Below, piece by piece: positions 12,001 through 22,174 of a stretch of DNA of 64,000 nucleotides. Below the pieces are notes generated by a model. That model ran no database searches. It was not told where the DNA came from and worked only from the letters and a program-made list of their open reading frames with translations. The stretch lies in contig NC_084469.1 of assembly GCF_027409185.1 (NCBI RefSeq), forward strand, positions 31,734,293 through 31,798,292. The letters run 5' to 3'. Position 1 is the stretch's first letter. Each line of letters opens with the position of its first letter. A program made the translations under genes and the position numbers. Origin of the DNA: Cynocephalus volans. Taxonomy: Eukaryota; Chordata; Mammalia; Dermoptera; Cynocephalidae.

Positions 12001-15000
12001 TCTGGCCACCAGCCAGTGAGATAGACGGTCCTCTTGAAAACACTCCATGTGTTCTATGGGACCTAAAAGGCAGACTTTTCCCTCATAATGCAGTGGGCAG
12101 CTTCAATGTTTAGGCCAGGGATAGTAGAAAGATGGCCAGAATAGGAGCCCAAAGCCCAGGCCACTGGTCTCCAGCTCCCTGGCTGTATGACCAGGCAGGT
12201 CCCTGTCCTTCTCTGGACTGCACCTTTTATCCAAGTGTTTGACACACCCTGAACTACAGCCTCTTCCATCCAAGTCAATCAGGCTCAGAGAACCCAGGGC
12301 CTGGGGTGGGCTCTGCGTGAGTTTCCAGGATCTGCTGCGATCAAAGCCCCACTGCTAAGCCCTGGAAGGTGCGTGGTGGCCAAGCTCTACCCACACAACT
12401 TGTCCACAGGCTGGGCTCTCAGAGTGCCCAGGGCTTGGAAGCAAAAATCCCAGCCAAGTGGCCAGAAGGGAGCCACTGACTCAGGCTACTTAAGACCTGA
12501 GCAACCCTGGTAAGAGCCTCATGCAACGTGACAAGAAAGCTCTCCAAGAAATCAGGTTTTGGAATCAAGAAAAAAAAAAAAAACACAAGGGTCAAAAGTG
12601 TTGTTGACACTGAGCTTCAAATGGGTTCAAGGCCTCTTGGTGGGGAGAACAGAAAGGGTGAAACGATGGTTCCAGAGAACCCATCATTAGAAAGTGTCTG
12701 AGATACAGAATCTGACAGAGTGTGACATATAATGTGACGGGGCCCAGAACCCCATGCTTGGGATCCACAGAGAGAAAAAACACTCCCCTCAACCATACCA
12801 TTGGTTCTGGGTGAGTGAGAACTAAATATAAACAGTGGGACGCCACTTGTAACCGACTACCCAGTGACAGAGGCGCCGCCCCCGTGGGAGACGGGTGCTT
12901 CCCTCCGTGGGGGCCCGACCTTCTCCTTCATACCCATCGCCTCTGGTCAGTAAAGCACATTTTGGGAGGTCCTGTGGGGTCCTCTGAGTCCCAGGCAATA
13001 GCTGTGTGGCACAGGGCAAGTTACTTTGCCTCTCTGAGCCTCAATCTCCCTACCTGTCAAACACGGGGAAGAAGTACCTACCTCCAAGTTGTGGGAATTG
13101 TAAGAGCCCTGCATGGAGAGCTCAGGAACTGGCTGGTACCCGGTTAAGTACTTTCTTATGCCTTTCCCTTGTGTGGTCATTCCACCCAGGTGTGCCTAGG
13201 TTAGAAACCTTCTAACTTCAACTTCCCAGAGACTCCCCTGGCCACGCATACTGCCCATAAGCCTCTCAGTAGGGGCCTGTCATAACCCAGAACCCCAGGT
13301 TCACAAGCCCCTCCTTGCAGGCTACTGTACCTTGAAGAGGTGGATGCCCACCAGGAGCAGCAGGTGCTGGAAGGCAGCGGCTCTGGCCTCAGAGGAGCGG
13401 GCCTCCAGCTCCTTCACAGTCTGCAACATCCTGGAGCGAGATGGGCAAGTCCTCAGGCCACCGCTGCCACTCACACCCCAGAGTCAGAGTGCCCCACCCA
13501 GCCCCTGGAAATCCCACCCTCACCGGTCCCAGGCTTGGCGCTGCTGCACAGTGAAGGGTGTCACGGTGGCCACATTGCGGCTGCGGTTCAACAGTAGGTC
13601 TGCCAACTGCACCAGGCGGTAGGTCCAGGGCTGCCCACCCTGGGTCTGATCTGGTGCCTGCCTGAACTGTGTGCTGAGGGTCTGCAGCAGACTGGGTAAG
13701 GAGTGGGGGTGGGGTCACAGGACTGGACTGGTGAATGTGGCTGCTCCCTCCACCCACCTTGGGGCTGCCCCCACCCCGGACCTACTGGAACTCACTGGGC
13801 CTCGGTGTTGTTGCCAGCTTATAGCTGGAGAAAGCAAGAGTCCCCAGGCTCACCTGAAGAAGGCACTGCTCACCACTTCCCGGGCCCGGCTCTCCAAAGG
13901 CAAAGAGAGCTGCTGCTTGGTCTCCGGGATCTGGGATGTGGGCTTCTTTGTTACAAAGAACGAGTGGAACAAGCAGAACCTGGCAAGCGGGACAGCAACC
14001 GGTGGTGGCCCATTAGCACCGCTCATTTTTAGGGCTCCCCTCCATGGACAGTGCCACCGAGGGTGTGGTGCCACGAACAACAGGGAGCCATTCTGCTCTG
14101 GCCACAGCCCTCACAGCCTGACTGGGCACGGCTGGAGGTAGCTAGGCAATTATGGGAAGGGCCATTTCTCAGGTTTGGGTCCCCAACTGAACACAGCTCA
14201 GCCCGAGTTGGAGAGAGGGAACCAAAGCCTGCCCCTTGGAGTCAAGACAGACAAGAGGCTACGTGGCCATAGCCAAGCCGCATTGCGGCTTCTGCAAACA
14301 CAGGGCTGGCCAAGACCCCTCTGGAGATTGTGGGGAGGTCGAGATGAGCACCTGGCTCTGTATCTGGCACAGATGGGGCGGTTGCCGGGCAAAGGGCTTC
14401 CCTGACACCATCAATGTGCAAAGGCTGCCTGCGGGACACAGGGAGGAAGCCCGAGCCTTTTAGGCTTCTGCAGTCCCATACTTCCTGGGTCCCTTCCCTT
14501 CCCAGGTCCCAACAAATTCCCCTACACCCCTGTTTGCCTGCTCCCCACTGACTCAGCCTGAAGGATTCTGCCTCCAGGAGACCCAAGCTATGACTGGAGG
14601 AGGGCCCAATTCCTTGCCCACACCCCCTGGGGAGCAGGGGTCCAGGCTCATCTCACACCTGGCCACTTGTTCAATCAAGGCTTCATCCTTCTCCAGGTGC
14701 AGGTGGTCCACAATGCTGACCAGGCGAAGGACGATCCACTTCCGCAGCCGGAACACAGCTCGCTCAGGCCTGGGGGTAGGAGCAAGATCATGGAAACCAT
14801 ATAGACATGGCAAAAACAGGGCACTCCTTTCCTCATCCTGGAGACAGGAAACCAAGATCTCCCTGCCCTGACCACCACCGTAGGAGCACTGGAGGAAACT
14901 GAGGCCTGCTATGAGAGCAAAGTCTCCTCCCTTCCTCCTCTTCTGTGGTTTGGAGCCACAATGCTGTGGGAGGAAGAATCCAGGTCTTTGGGTTCCACAG

Positions 15001-18000
15001 GCCCACGAAGCCCACTCCTGAATCCTGGGCCCTTCCCCCTGGGCCCACTCACCCATGGAGAGAAGCGTCCTGGGCTTTCTTCTGGTTGCTGGTGCTGAAG
15101 TCAACCAAGGAGTCCAGGTCAGGCTGGAGAAACATGTCCTGCAGCCAGGCCACATAGCCCTGCAGGGCAGGGGAACTCAAGAAGCGCACGACCCGCCAGA
15201 AAGTAGGCATGACAGGGAGGCCTTGGTTGGTGACAGAAGAGAAGGCCACCAGCACGGCCAACTGCCGCTCAGGGTCGTCCTGGCATCCCTCCAGGAAGGT
15301 GCCCACATACTGGTTCATCTCTGGAGCAAACTTGAACTGGTTCGGTAGCTGCAAGAGTCAGGCATGGTGCTGGGGTCACCTGTAGGTTAAACCAAGGCCC
15401 AGAAGTCCCCCTCCCTTGCACATAGTGAGGCTAAGCCTAAGTTGGCAATAGCTCCCTGCTGCCCCAATGCGCTTCTGTCCAGCGTCAAGGCCTCCTACGG
15501 TCTAACTTCTCCAGCTGCCCCACCTCCAGCCCCAGAAGGCCCCTCCTTCCACCACACGGGATGGGGACAGGCAGCTTTCCCAGCTTGATGCAGTGGTTAG
15601 GAGTCCAGACTGACCTGGGTTCAAATCCCACTCTGCCAGTTCTGGCTGTGTCATTTGGGGGCTCAGAACTACCACCTCTCACATGCTTATTAAGTGTCAG
15701 ACACTGTGCTATACGTCTGTGTGTGGCAGCTTGCTTAATCTCTATAACAACCCTTTGCACTAGGTCACCATTATTGTCATTTTATAGATGAAGAAAGTGA
15801 GGGACAGAAAAGCTTGGAAGTAAATTCTCAGGGTCACAGGGCTCCACATGGTACAACTGGGATTCAGACCATCACTCTGGCTTCACAAGCCAAGCACTTA
15901 ACCACTGCTCCATATTTTGAGACTGTCCCCTCACCCAGAAAATGAGAATGACAGCTTTCTTTTCTTTTTTTTTTGTCGTTTTTTCGTGACCAGCACTCAG
16001 CCAGTGAGTGCACCGGCCATTCCTATATAGGATCCGAACCCGTGGCGGGAGCGTCGCTGCGCTCCCAGCGCCGCACTCTCCCGAGTGCGCCACAGGCTCG
16101 GCCCAGAATGACAGCTTTCTGAACGACCCAAACCTCCCAAAACTCTGTTCAGAGGGGAGAAGGTTTAGGAAGCTCACTTCACCCAGAGGGAAGGGACATC
16201 CAGGTCCCAGGGCCCCTCAGACCAGGACTTCGGAAGTGCTCTGTCCCTCTTCCTGGCAGCAAGTCTGCTGCACAGCCCTTTCTGCAGCGCTGAGCTGCAT
16301 GGGGTGGCACCCACCTTAGCAGTGACCATGTGCTCCCCATAACTACGGATCAAGTCTCCCCGCATCACCAGCTGCAGCTGCTCCTTGGACAGCAGAGGCA
16401 GGGCCGCACCCAGCAGGCGGTAACACAGGTAGCTAAGGGGGTGTGGGACAGCACCTGCTCAGAGCCCTTGGTCCCCCTGGGTGGACCTGAGGACCAGTGG
16501 CCCACTCCACTTGACAGACAGGAAGGGAGGTTGAGAGAGGACAAGTGCCACACGCACCTGGCTGGCCAGAACTGCTGCTTCAGCAGCCCCTGTTCTACAA
16601 CCTCGTTCCAGAACTGTGGGAATGTGCCCTCCTCGAGCGCCAGGCGGAGCAGGTCCAGAGCCACGGAGGGCAGCCGGCGCTCCTTCTTTACAGAGGCGGC
16701 GGCCGTCTTCAGCACGTTCACCAGCCTGCGGAGCACGGAGGAGGGGCTCCGGGAACACTGCCTGACAAGCAGGGCCGGGGTGCCCAGGGCAGCAGGGACA
16801 CCTCCAGGGAGAGCGGATCCACCCACCGTCCTCACACCTGGGAATATTCTCATCCGAGAATAGGTTGACTGATCCCATCAGCTCCATGAGCTTCACGGGC
16901 ACCTTCTGCTGGGCCAAGAGGAAGAGCTCCAGGTGCTCGGGGGAGCCCAGCACTGCGTTCAAGTCAGCCTTGAGGACCTTCGGCAGCACCTCCTGTAACA
17001 TGGCCTCCGGGACCTGGCGGGGGTGGAGGGGGCAGGTCATGGGAGGGTGGCTCCCTCACATCATCCTCAGTCCCTCCCTCTGTGTGTGAGCCCTATGGGC
17101 CCTGTCCCATCTCCCAGGATGGTGGCACAGCACCCATCGGAGGTGGGACAGCCATAATACACCTCACTAGGAACTAGGATCATCACACAGCATGTGTTAA
17201 AAACCTCAAATTCCCAGGAAGCTATTTAAAAAAAAAAAAAAAACAACTAAATTTAATTGTGCATTTTTATGAGGTAGTTTGTTGCTTCGATACATACATA
17301 TTTATCATTTGTGGTCATAACGTTCAAGACCTTTTGGGGTTATCTTGAAATACACGATATAGTATTATTAGCTGTTGTCACTCACCCTAGAACACCAGAA
17401 CCTATTCCTCCTAACTAACTGTAACTTTGTACCCATTTATCAACCTCTCTCCATTCACTGCCCCCACCTCTGCTAATCGCTACTCTACTCTGTTTTTTTT
17501 AATTGACTCATAATAATTGTACATATTTATGGAGTATGATGCTATAATTTCAGTGGAAGCTGGGGAACCCTAAGTGGAACGCTAGAATTCTAATTCAGAC
17601 CCTTCTGGCTGAGGCCAGGACAGTCCAGCAAACCCTCCTGCTTTTCTCTCCAGTGGCAAAGGGTTCTAGGTACTGCTCTACCTCAGTTTCCCAAGTAGGG
17701 CAGTGGAGGTCCTCGGGGGCCAGCCTTGACCAGAATAACACTGGCAAACATGTTTAACATACCAGCCTGGTGCCAGGCACCGTTCTAGAGCTGCACTGTC
17801 CAATTCCGTAGCCACTTGTCACAGAGGGCTACTGAGCACTTGAAATGTGGCTAACCTGAATGGAGATGTGCTATAAATGTCAAATATACACTGGATTTTG
17901 GAGACTTAATATGACAAAAGGAGTGTAAAATATCTCAAAAATTTCTTATGCTGACTATATATTGAAATGATAATATTTCAGATATACTAGATTAAGTAAG

Positions 18001-19793
18001 ACATTTTACTAAACTACACCTGTTTCTTTTTGCCTTTCCAATGCAATGACTAAAAAATTTCAAACGATACCTTTTTACATTTCTATGGGGCAGTGCTGCT
18101 CTAGAGCATTCTCATGTTAACTTGAGTCTTCTCAACGTTTCTACAGCAGGCAGCTGGTAAGCCCGTACCTCAGAGAGGATGTCCACCAACGCCTTCTGGG
18201 GCTGCTCCTGTAAGTGGTTGTAGTGCTGGGCCAGGGCTTGCAGCAGCTTCACTGACTTCATCAGTGCCTCCTGGTCCTGGCACCCACAGAAGGGCACAGG
18301 GTATGAGTAGAGCATGCCACTGTCCCCCACCACTTCCAAGCCAGTCCACATGCCCCCTGTGCCCCCAGAGCTCTTACCTTCACCAGTCGGCCTGACTGAA
18401 AGAGGGCTAGCACCCCAAACAGGTTGGCAAAGAGAGAAGGTCTTATCATTGCCTAGAAAAAGATTCCAGACACAAGTGAGAAGGACCCAAGTACTCCCCA
18501 CCGCCCCTGCCCTCCCACCCTGAGGCTGCTGACCCTGGGGCTACTCTCACCTTCTTCACCTTGTGCAGGTCATATTTTTCTTGTATCTGCTGCAGGATGC
18601 TGCACAAGGGGATGTCTTCGAAGGACTGTAAGAGCTGCCAGGAGTTGTTGCAGGAGGAAGACAGGGGTTCAGGGAGGTGGCCTGGTTACATCCCAAAGGA
18701 CCTCACCTCCCTTCTCCCACCCCAAGGACACCTCTGAAGCTGCTCACCCCGCTCTAAGCAGTGCTGAAGATGGAACACTACTGCTCAAAAGGAACTGATT
18801 CAGATGAATCATATCTCCTGCCGGGGCTTCAGAGAGTACCTTCTACGGCCCCTAGTAGATTCCCAAACACCCTGCCTCCTCCCCACAGCCTGCTCCGTGC
18901 TTCCCTCAGGCTGACAGGACTGAGTCTTTATTGCTCTTCCAGTTGTCCAAGCTCCCCAGAGGGTGGCCTACGACCAGCTGAATGCTCTTGCCAGGAGAGG
19001 GCCCTGCACCTTGCAGACGTAAATGGGACTGCCCCAAGCTCACTATTCCCAGTAGGTGTACCTAAAAGGCCAGTCAACCCATGAAACAACAGCAACAAAA
19101 ATTACTCAACATTCCATTCCGCCTGCCTGGATTTCTTTGTACACAAGCCTTGCTCACACTTTCTCTACTTCCATATGAGGAAGTGGTCTCCCATCAGCTC
19201 ACATGCCACCCCTTGACTTCCCTCCTCTGACGCCCCCTCCTCCGCAGCTGAGACATCCGCCCTCCTCACATTCAGTTTTGCCTGCATGGCTGGGCCCCTA
19301 CCAGGAGCCCCACCTCACCTGTGCCAGGGCCAGACTGTAGCAGGGCCGGGCGGTTTCTCGCCCGACCCCGAGTCCAGTGATTAGGCGCTTCAGGGCGTAT
19401 TTCATCTCGGACCCCTGCGGAACCAAGCGCATCCCTCTTGTTAAACAGCGACAAGAATCTGCCCGCCCTCGTCCACCCAGGCATCCAGGCTGGCGACCAC
19501 GTGCCCCCAGTACCAAATCCCGGGGCCCGCCACCACAGGTTTGCCAGAGTCGACGCGGCCCCCCGCCCCAGACCCTGCCACCATACCTTGGGCCTTGCGC
19601 GCAGATACTCCAGCAGATTCTCCGTGGCCTTAAGCCGCGTCTCCTGCTGCGGCTTCGCAATGTCCCAGAAGAAGTCCAAGAACTCGCGGCTATGCTTAAG
19701 CAGGCCGTGGCGGTCGGCAGGCCGGGCGCCGCTCTGCGCCGCCTCCCCCGGAGACGTGGGCTCCGAGATGTCCTGGCTCTCCCTGTCCGCCAT
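5473..19793 (-). CDS. MYBBP1A: MYBBP1A, MYB-binding protein 1A, complete 26-exon coding region, 1338 residues
   Basis: This is the nucleolar MYB-binding protein 1A, the animal relative of yeast Pol5. The family acts in ribosome biogenesis and rDNA transcription and as a corepressor that binds MYB. Exons on the minus strand: 19587-19793, 19319-19414, 18551-18634, 18378-18452, 18169-18276, 16838-17013, 16558-16725, 16315-16432, 15053-15348, 14659-14769, 13854-13979, 13524-13691, 13331-13430, 11321-11417, 11053-11204, 10655-10738, 10433-10576, 10180-10350, 9943-10100, 8746-8998, 8499-8624, 8348-8416, 7681-7788, 7386-7487, 6231-6367, 5473-6055. All junctions keep phase and use GT-AG, giving 1338 residues (human about 1328). 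The start at 19793 has a strong context (A at -3, G at +4) and begins MADRESQDISEPTSPGEAAQ. Residues 1-690 are a helical-repeat solenoid, about 695-790 is strongly acidic, and 1146-1338 is a lysine/arginine-rich nucleolar-targeting tail. There are no frameshifts or stops, so the gene looks intact. Confidence 0.96.
10180..10738 (-). other. MYBBP1A: MYBBP1A acidic segment (coding exons 16-18)
   Basis: Three exons (10655-10738, 10433-10576, 10180-10350; residues about 695-827) encode the acidic hinge between the helical repeats and the C-terminal half. The core is an almost pure Glu/Ser/Asp run (TEEESEEEEESEEEDRDGD), followed by the conserved DVDQGFREQL and EELGDEAMMALD segments and then a basic helix rich in Lys/Arg (KLRIQARRDEKNKLQKEKA). 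All three exons are phase 0 at both ends, so skipping any one would keep the frame. Confidence 0.9.
11783..11941 (-). mobile_element. tRNA-derived SINE, GC-rich hairpin variant, in MYBBP1A intron 13
   Basis: Read on the minus strand, the element starts with a tRNA-like first monomer (GGGCTGAGCCCGTGACACAC). A GC-rich inverted repeat follows where normal copies have the anticodon region, then a B-box-like GGTTCGGATCC, a shortened second monomer and an A-rich tail. A perfect 17-bp target-site duplication (AGACATAATTAATTTTA) flanks it at 11766-11782 and 11942-11958, showing target-primed insertion. Confidence 0.85.
13000..13150 (+). repeat. MIR element fragment
   Basis: The plus strand carries the characteristic MIR core (CAAGTTACTTTGCCTCTCTG, then GCCTCAATCTCCC and a diverged tail), inside MYBBP1A intron 13. 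Confidence 0.6.
15583..15660 (+). repeat. MIR 5' fragment
   Basis: The tRNA-like MIR head is visible on the plus strand (AGTGGTTAGGAGTCCAGACT, then CTGGGTTCAAATCCCACTCT), in MYBBP1A intron 8. Confidence 0.65.
15683..15912 (-). repeat. MIR, antisense copy
   Basis: The plus strand shows the reverse of MIR: ATTAAGTGTCAGACACTGTG, CAACCCTTTGCACTAGG, CATTTTATAGATGAAGAAAG and TTAACCACTGCTCCATA. It lies tail-to-tail with the plus-strand MIR fragment next to it. Confidence 0.65.
15961..16104 (-). mobile_element. tRNA-derived SINE, GC-rich hairpin variant, in MYBBP1A intron 8
   Basis: This is the second copy of the hairpin-bearing SINE subtype; its structure matches the copy at 11783-11941. The minus strand reads GGGCCGAGCCTGTGGCGCAC, then the GC-rich hairpin, then GGGTTCGGATCCTATATAGG, a shortened second monomer and a T/A-rich tail. 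A 16-bp target-site duplication (AGAATGACAGCTTTCT) lies at 15945-15960 and 16105-16120 without mismatch. Confidence 0.85.
17228..17560 (-). mobile_element. L1 3'-end fragments, MYBBP1A intron 5
   Basis: On the plus strand these AT-rich pieces read as the reverse complement of a mammalian L1 3' end: a homopolymer A run, TTGCTTCGATACATACATA, CACCAGAACCTATTCCTCCT and TAACTGTAACTTTGTACCC. A second short piece, AATAATTGTACATATTTATG, lies at about 17510. There is no coding capacity. Confidence 0.6.
17791..18098. mobile_element. hAT-type MITE (MER20/MER58-like) in MYBBP1A intron 5
   Basis: The element is bounded by inverted termini (CTGCACTGTCC at the left; GGGCAGTGCTG at the right, whose reverse complement is CAGCACTGCCC). 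An 8-bp duplication, TTCTAGAG / CTCTAGAG (7 of 8 matching), flanks it at 17783-17790 and 18099-18106. Eight-base target duplications and the internal words GAGCACTTGAAATGTGGCTA are typical of Charlie/hAT non-autonomous elements of the MER family. It has no transposase. Confidence 0.7.
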
Positions 19794-20130
19794 GCTCCCG
19801 AGACACGTGGGCTCCAGGACAGCCGCTTCCAGGTCGGGTCGCGGCGCTTGCGCACTGGGCCGGGCCGGCTGGGGGCGGGGAGCCGGGAGTGGGCGGGGCC
19901 GAGGAAGGCCCGCCCCCTCCGCCCGCCCCCTGGATGGAAAACCGTTGGGAGCCGTGTGCCTCACCTGCCCACCTTCCGCTCACGGACCCCCTCCCGCCGC
20001 GGCTGCCGCACCTGCCCACCTTTCGCTCACACCCGCTCCCGCCGCGGCTGCCGCACCTGCCCACCTTCCACGCACACCCCCTCCCGCCGCGGCTGCCGCA
20101 CCTGCCCCTTCCTATCCCCGGGGGCATTTC
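19280..20130 (-). promoter_or_regulatory. MYBBP1A: CpG-island promoter of MYBBP1A
   Basis: The region covers exons 1-2 of MYBBP1A and about 330 bases upstream and is very GC- and CpG-rich compared with its surroundings. GC-box-like motifs GGGGCGGGG (19872-19880) and GGGCGGGGCC (19891-19900) lie 80-110 bases upstream of the ATG. There is no TATA box, as expected for a housekeeping nucleolar gene. A 45-bp tandem repeat forms its upstream part. Confidence 0.75.
19962..20109. repeat. 45-bp tandem repeat (about 3 copies) upstream of MYBBP1A
   Basis: The block CTCCCGCCGCGGCTGCCGCA starts at 19991, 20036 and 20081, an exact 45-base spacing, and each copy runs into CCTGCCC. A partial unit (CACCTGCCCACCTTCCGCTC) precedes the first block. 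Divergence between copies is only a few bases. Each unit holds an E-box CACCTG or its variant and a CCGCGG palindrome. Confidence 0.9.
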
Positions 20131-20375
20131 CGAGACCTATCTTGGCAAGCAAGTCCAGGTGAAGCAGATCGATCCATTTCGTCCCAGAGCGGCCCCTGCG
20201 CTCCGAACACTGAAGCCAGTCAACAATTACTGAGCTCCTACTATGTGCCGGACAGTGCTGCGCTAGGCAGGGGGAACGCAGTGGGGGCATGCACGCCCTT
20301 TCTAGTGGCGGGAGACAGCTGAGGAACAAGCAGCCAAATACATGAGAAAAGCTAATATGAAGGAATGCAGGGGTC

Positions 20376-20585
20376 ACTTTTGGCGGGGGTGGCTGGACGG
20401 TAAGATCTGAACTTGACTGTGGTGTTGATCAATACTGCGCTCTAACCCCGTGAGCCAACCGGCCAGCCTCGGAATGAAGGGGTCGGATTTTTTTTTTCTT
20501 GCAGCTGGTGGGTGCGGGGATCTGAACCCTTCACCTTGGTGTTACCAGCATCATGTTCTAACCAAGTGAGCTAACTGGCAGGCCC
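20376..20585 (-). mobile_element. Two adjacent old tRNA-Ile-type SINE monomers
   Basis: Both are antisense monomers with B-box-like words (GATCTGAAC) and A-box-like ends (GTGAGCCAACCGGCCAGCC; GTGAGCTAACTGGCAGGCCC). The first, about 20376-20470, is flanked by GGAATGCAGGGGTC and GGAATGAAGGGGTC (13 of 14 matching; 20362-20375 and 20471-20484). The second follows at about 20485-20585. Both are more diverged than the dimeric copies. Confidence 0.65.
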
Positions 20586-20599
20586 TCAGACTTCTAAAA

Positions 20600-21200
20600 T
20601 TTGAAACACATTAATACATCACCTGTTAAAAACATTGTTAATAAAATTCAATAGGTTATACCATACTAATTTGAGGAGGTGGTCAGGGAAGGCCTCTATG
20701 AGGAGGTGACATTTGGGCTGAGAGCTGAGTGACAAGGGCTGAGAGCTGAGTGACAAGGACTCCTCCCCCATTCCCCAGGGCTAAGGTCTAAGAGGGGACA
20801 AGCCCCCAGGCAGAGGACACTGCAGCTACAAAGGCCCCAGAGCTGGAGGGGATGAAGTAGGTGAGAAGCATGGCTATGTAGGACCCTAGGCCAGGGTCAG
20901 GAGTTTGGATTTCATTCTGAGTGTGATGGAAAGTCACTGGAGGGTTTTAAGCAGGGGCAGACCTTGATCAGATTTACACTTTAAAAAGATTATTCTAGCA
21001 GCTGTGTGGGGGATGGAGGGCAGGCACACAAAGGTAGGAGCAAGAAGGCCAGTTAGAGACAATGTGGATTGGACCTGGGTACTATGAGAACTCGTCAGAT
21101 TCAGCCTAATTTGGAGCTGGTTGGGGCAGGTGATGGGTTTGGATATGGAGGGAGAGGACGAGAGAGGGATGCCAGGTTTGTGGCTAAAATAAGTGGGTAG
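20600..21200. repeat. Ancient interspersed repeat, family not assigned
   Basis: Typical words of an old mammalian dispersed repeat are present: GGTCAGGGAAGGCCTCTATG, GAGGAGGTGACATTTGGGCT, GGAGTTTGGATTTCATTCTG and TGGAGGGTTTTAAGCAGGGG. A related upstream piece (ACTGAGCTCCTACTATGTGC) lies at about 20229. Similar segments recur near 46565-47090 and 60870-61030. A 21-base unit (GGCTGAGAGCTGAGTGACAAG) is directly duplicated at about 20716-20757. No gene is seen between 20130 and the GGT6 3' end. Confidence 0.5.
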
Positions 21201-21713
21201 ATTGTGGCACCATTACTGAGCTGGGGAAAATTTTTCTTTGGGGAGGGGTGGAGATGGTGCAATCATTCTATTAAATCAAAATTCTGTTAAAGCAGAGATG
21301 CCTTTTACAATGGGGGATGGGGAGAGTATTGGCCACCAGTGCTTTGTGGCTTGAGAAGCTGTTTCTAGAAGGTTGTGTCCAGAGAGGCCCCAGTCCTAGG
21401 AGGAGATCAGGGCCAAACTCAGCCTTTCAGTTCCACATACCCAGATCCCGCACCTTTGTACCAGGGCCCTGGGCACCTCCTGCTCACTCTATTAACTCCT
21501 TCCCTGCTCTGCTGTCTGTTCTGGAAGGCGAAATTAAGAGATTAACCTTGCACATATGTGCCCTAGGAGGAAGCTGAAGACGCCAGCCCAGGCTCTGCCC
21601 CTTCCTGGGTGTTGGTTACCTGTGTGGCCCTGTGGGAAGTCCTGACACCAGGTGCCTCAAAGACAGATGGGAAATTAACCAGGAAGCAGGAACGGCAATT
21701 GGTGTCCAGGATT

Positions 21714-21735
21714 TTTATTCCACTTGATTTTTATT
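21714..21735 (-). terminator. GGT6: Candidate GGT6 poly(A) signals (two AATAAA on minus strand)
   Basis: TTTATT occurs on the plus strand at 21714-21719 and 21730-21735, giving two AATAAA hexamers about 440-460 bases beyond the GGT6 stop codon. These are the nearest canonical signals; a variant CATAAA lies closer, near 22088. Which one is used cannot be read from the sequence. Confidence 0.5.
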
Positions 21736-22174
21736 CTGTTTCCAGTCCAGGTGAGGGAAATCAGCAGAGGGTGGCCTGAAGGGGAGGATGGAGATGCCAG
21801 CAGTACACTGGACTCGGCCAGTCCTGTCCCAGGGGGTCCAGAGGCTAAGCAGGGTCTTGGCATTCTTTCACCTGTTCATCCCAAAGTTGGATGTGAATTT
21901 AGGACTAGCGCCAGGCCCTGTTGCTCTTTCCTAACTATCTGCAGCTTCCTTAGCTGATAAAAGTCAGAAATTCCATCCAGTGGGGGTGCTTTGAAGAATG
22001 ATTGAGCTAGTCTTGGATGTCAGGTTACTGACCAGGCTAGGGGTTGGGGGCCTGAGCCCGTGTGAGCACAGCACAGATGCACACTCTTTATGCACTTCAT
22101 TGCCGCTGGGTCTGCTCTGCTCCTGCCCCAGGCTGGAGACAACACTGCTCCCTGCCAGACCCCTTCCTCTGCTG

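Larger units (their letters stand above)
11418..13330 (-). other. MYBBP1A: MYBBP1A intron 13
   Basis: This is the largest MYBBP1A intron. It holds the SINE at 11783-11941, a weak MIR trace near 12165-12240 and a MIR copy near 13000-13150. An A-run on the plus strand lies at about 12570-12583. No other exon is recognisable. Confidence 0.85.

Noticed and set aside
19377-20322. Plus-strand open frames of 261 and 294 codons opposite MYBBP1A exon 1
   Set aside because: They are antisense to a confirmed coding exon and extend through the 45-bp repeat, whose length is a multiple of three and so keeps frames open. No domain is visible.
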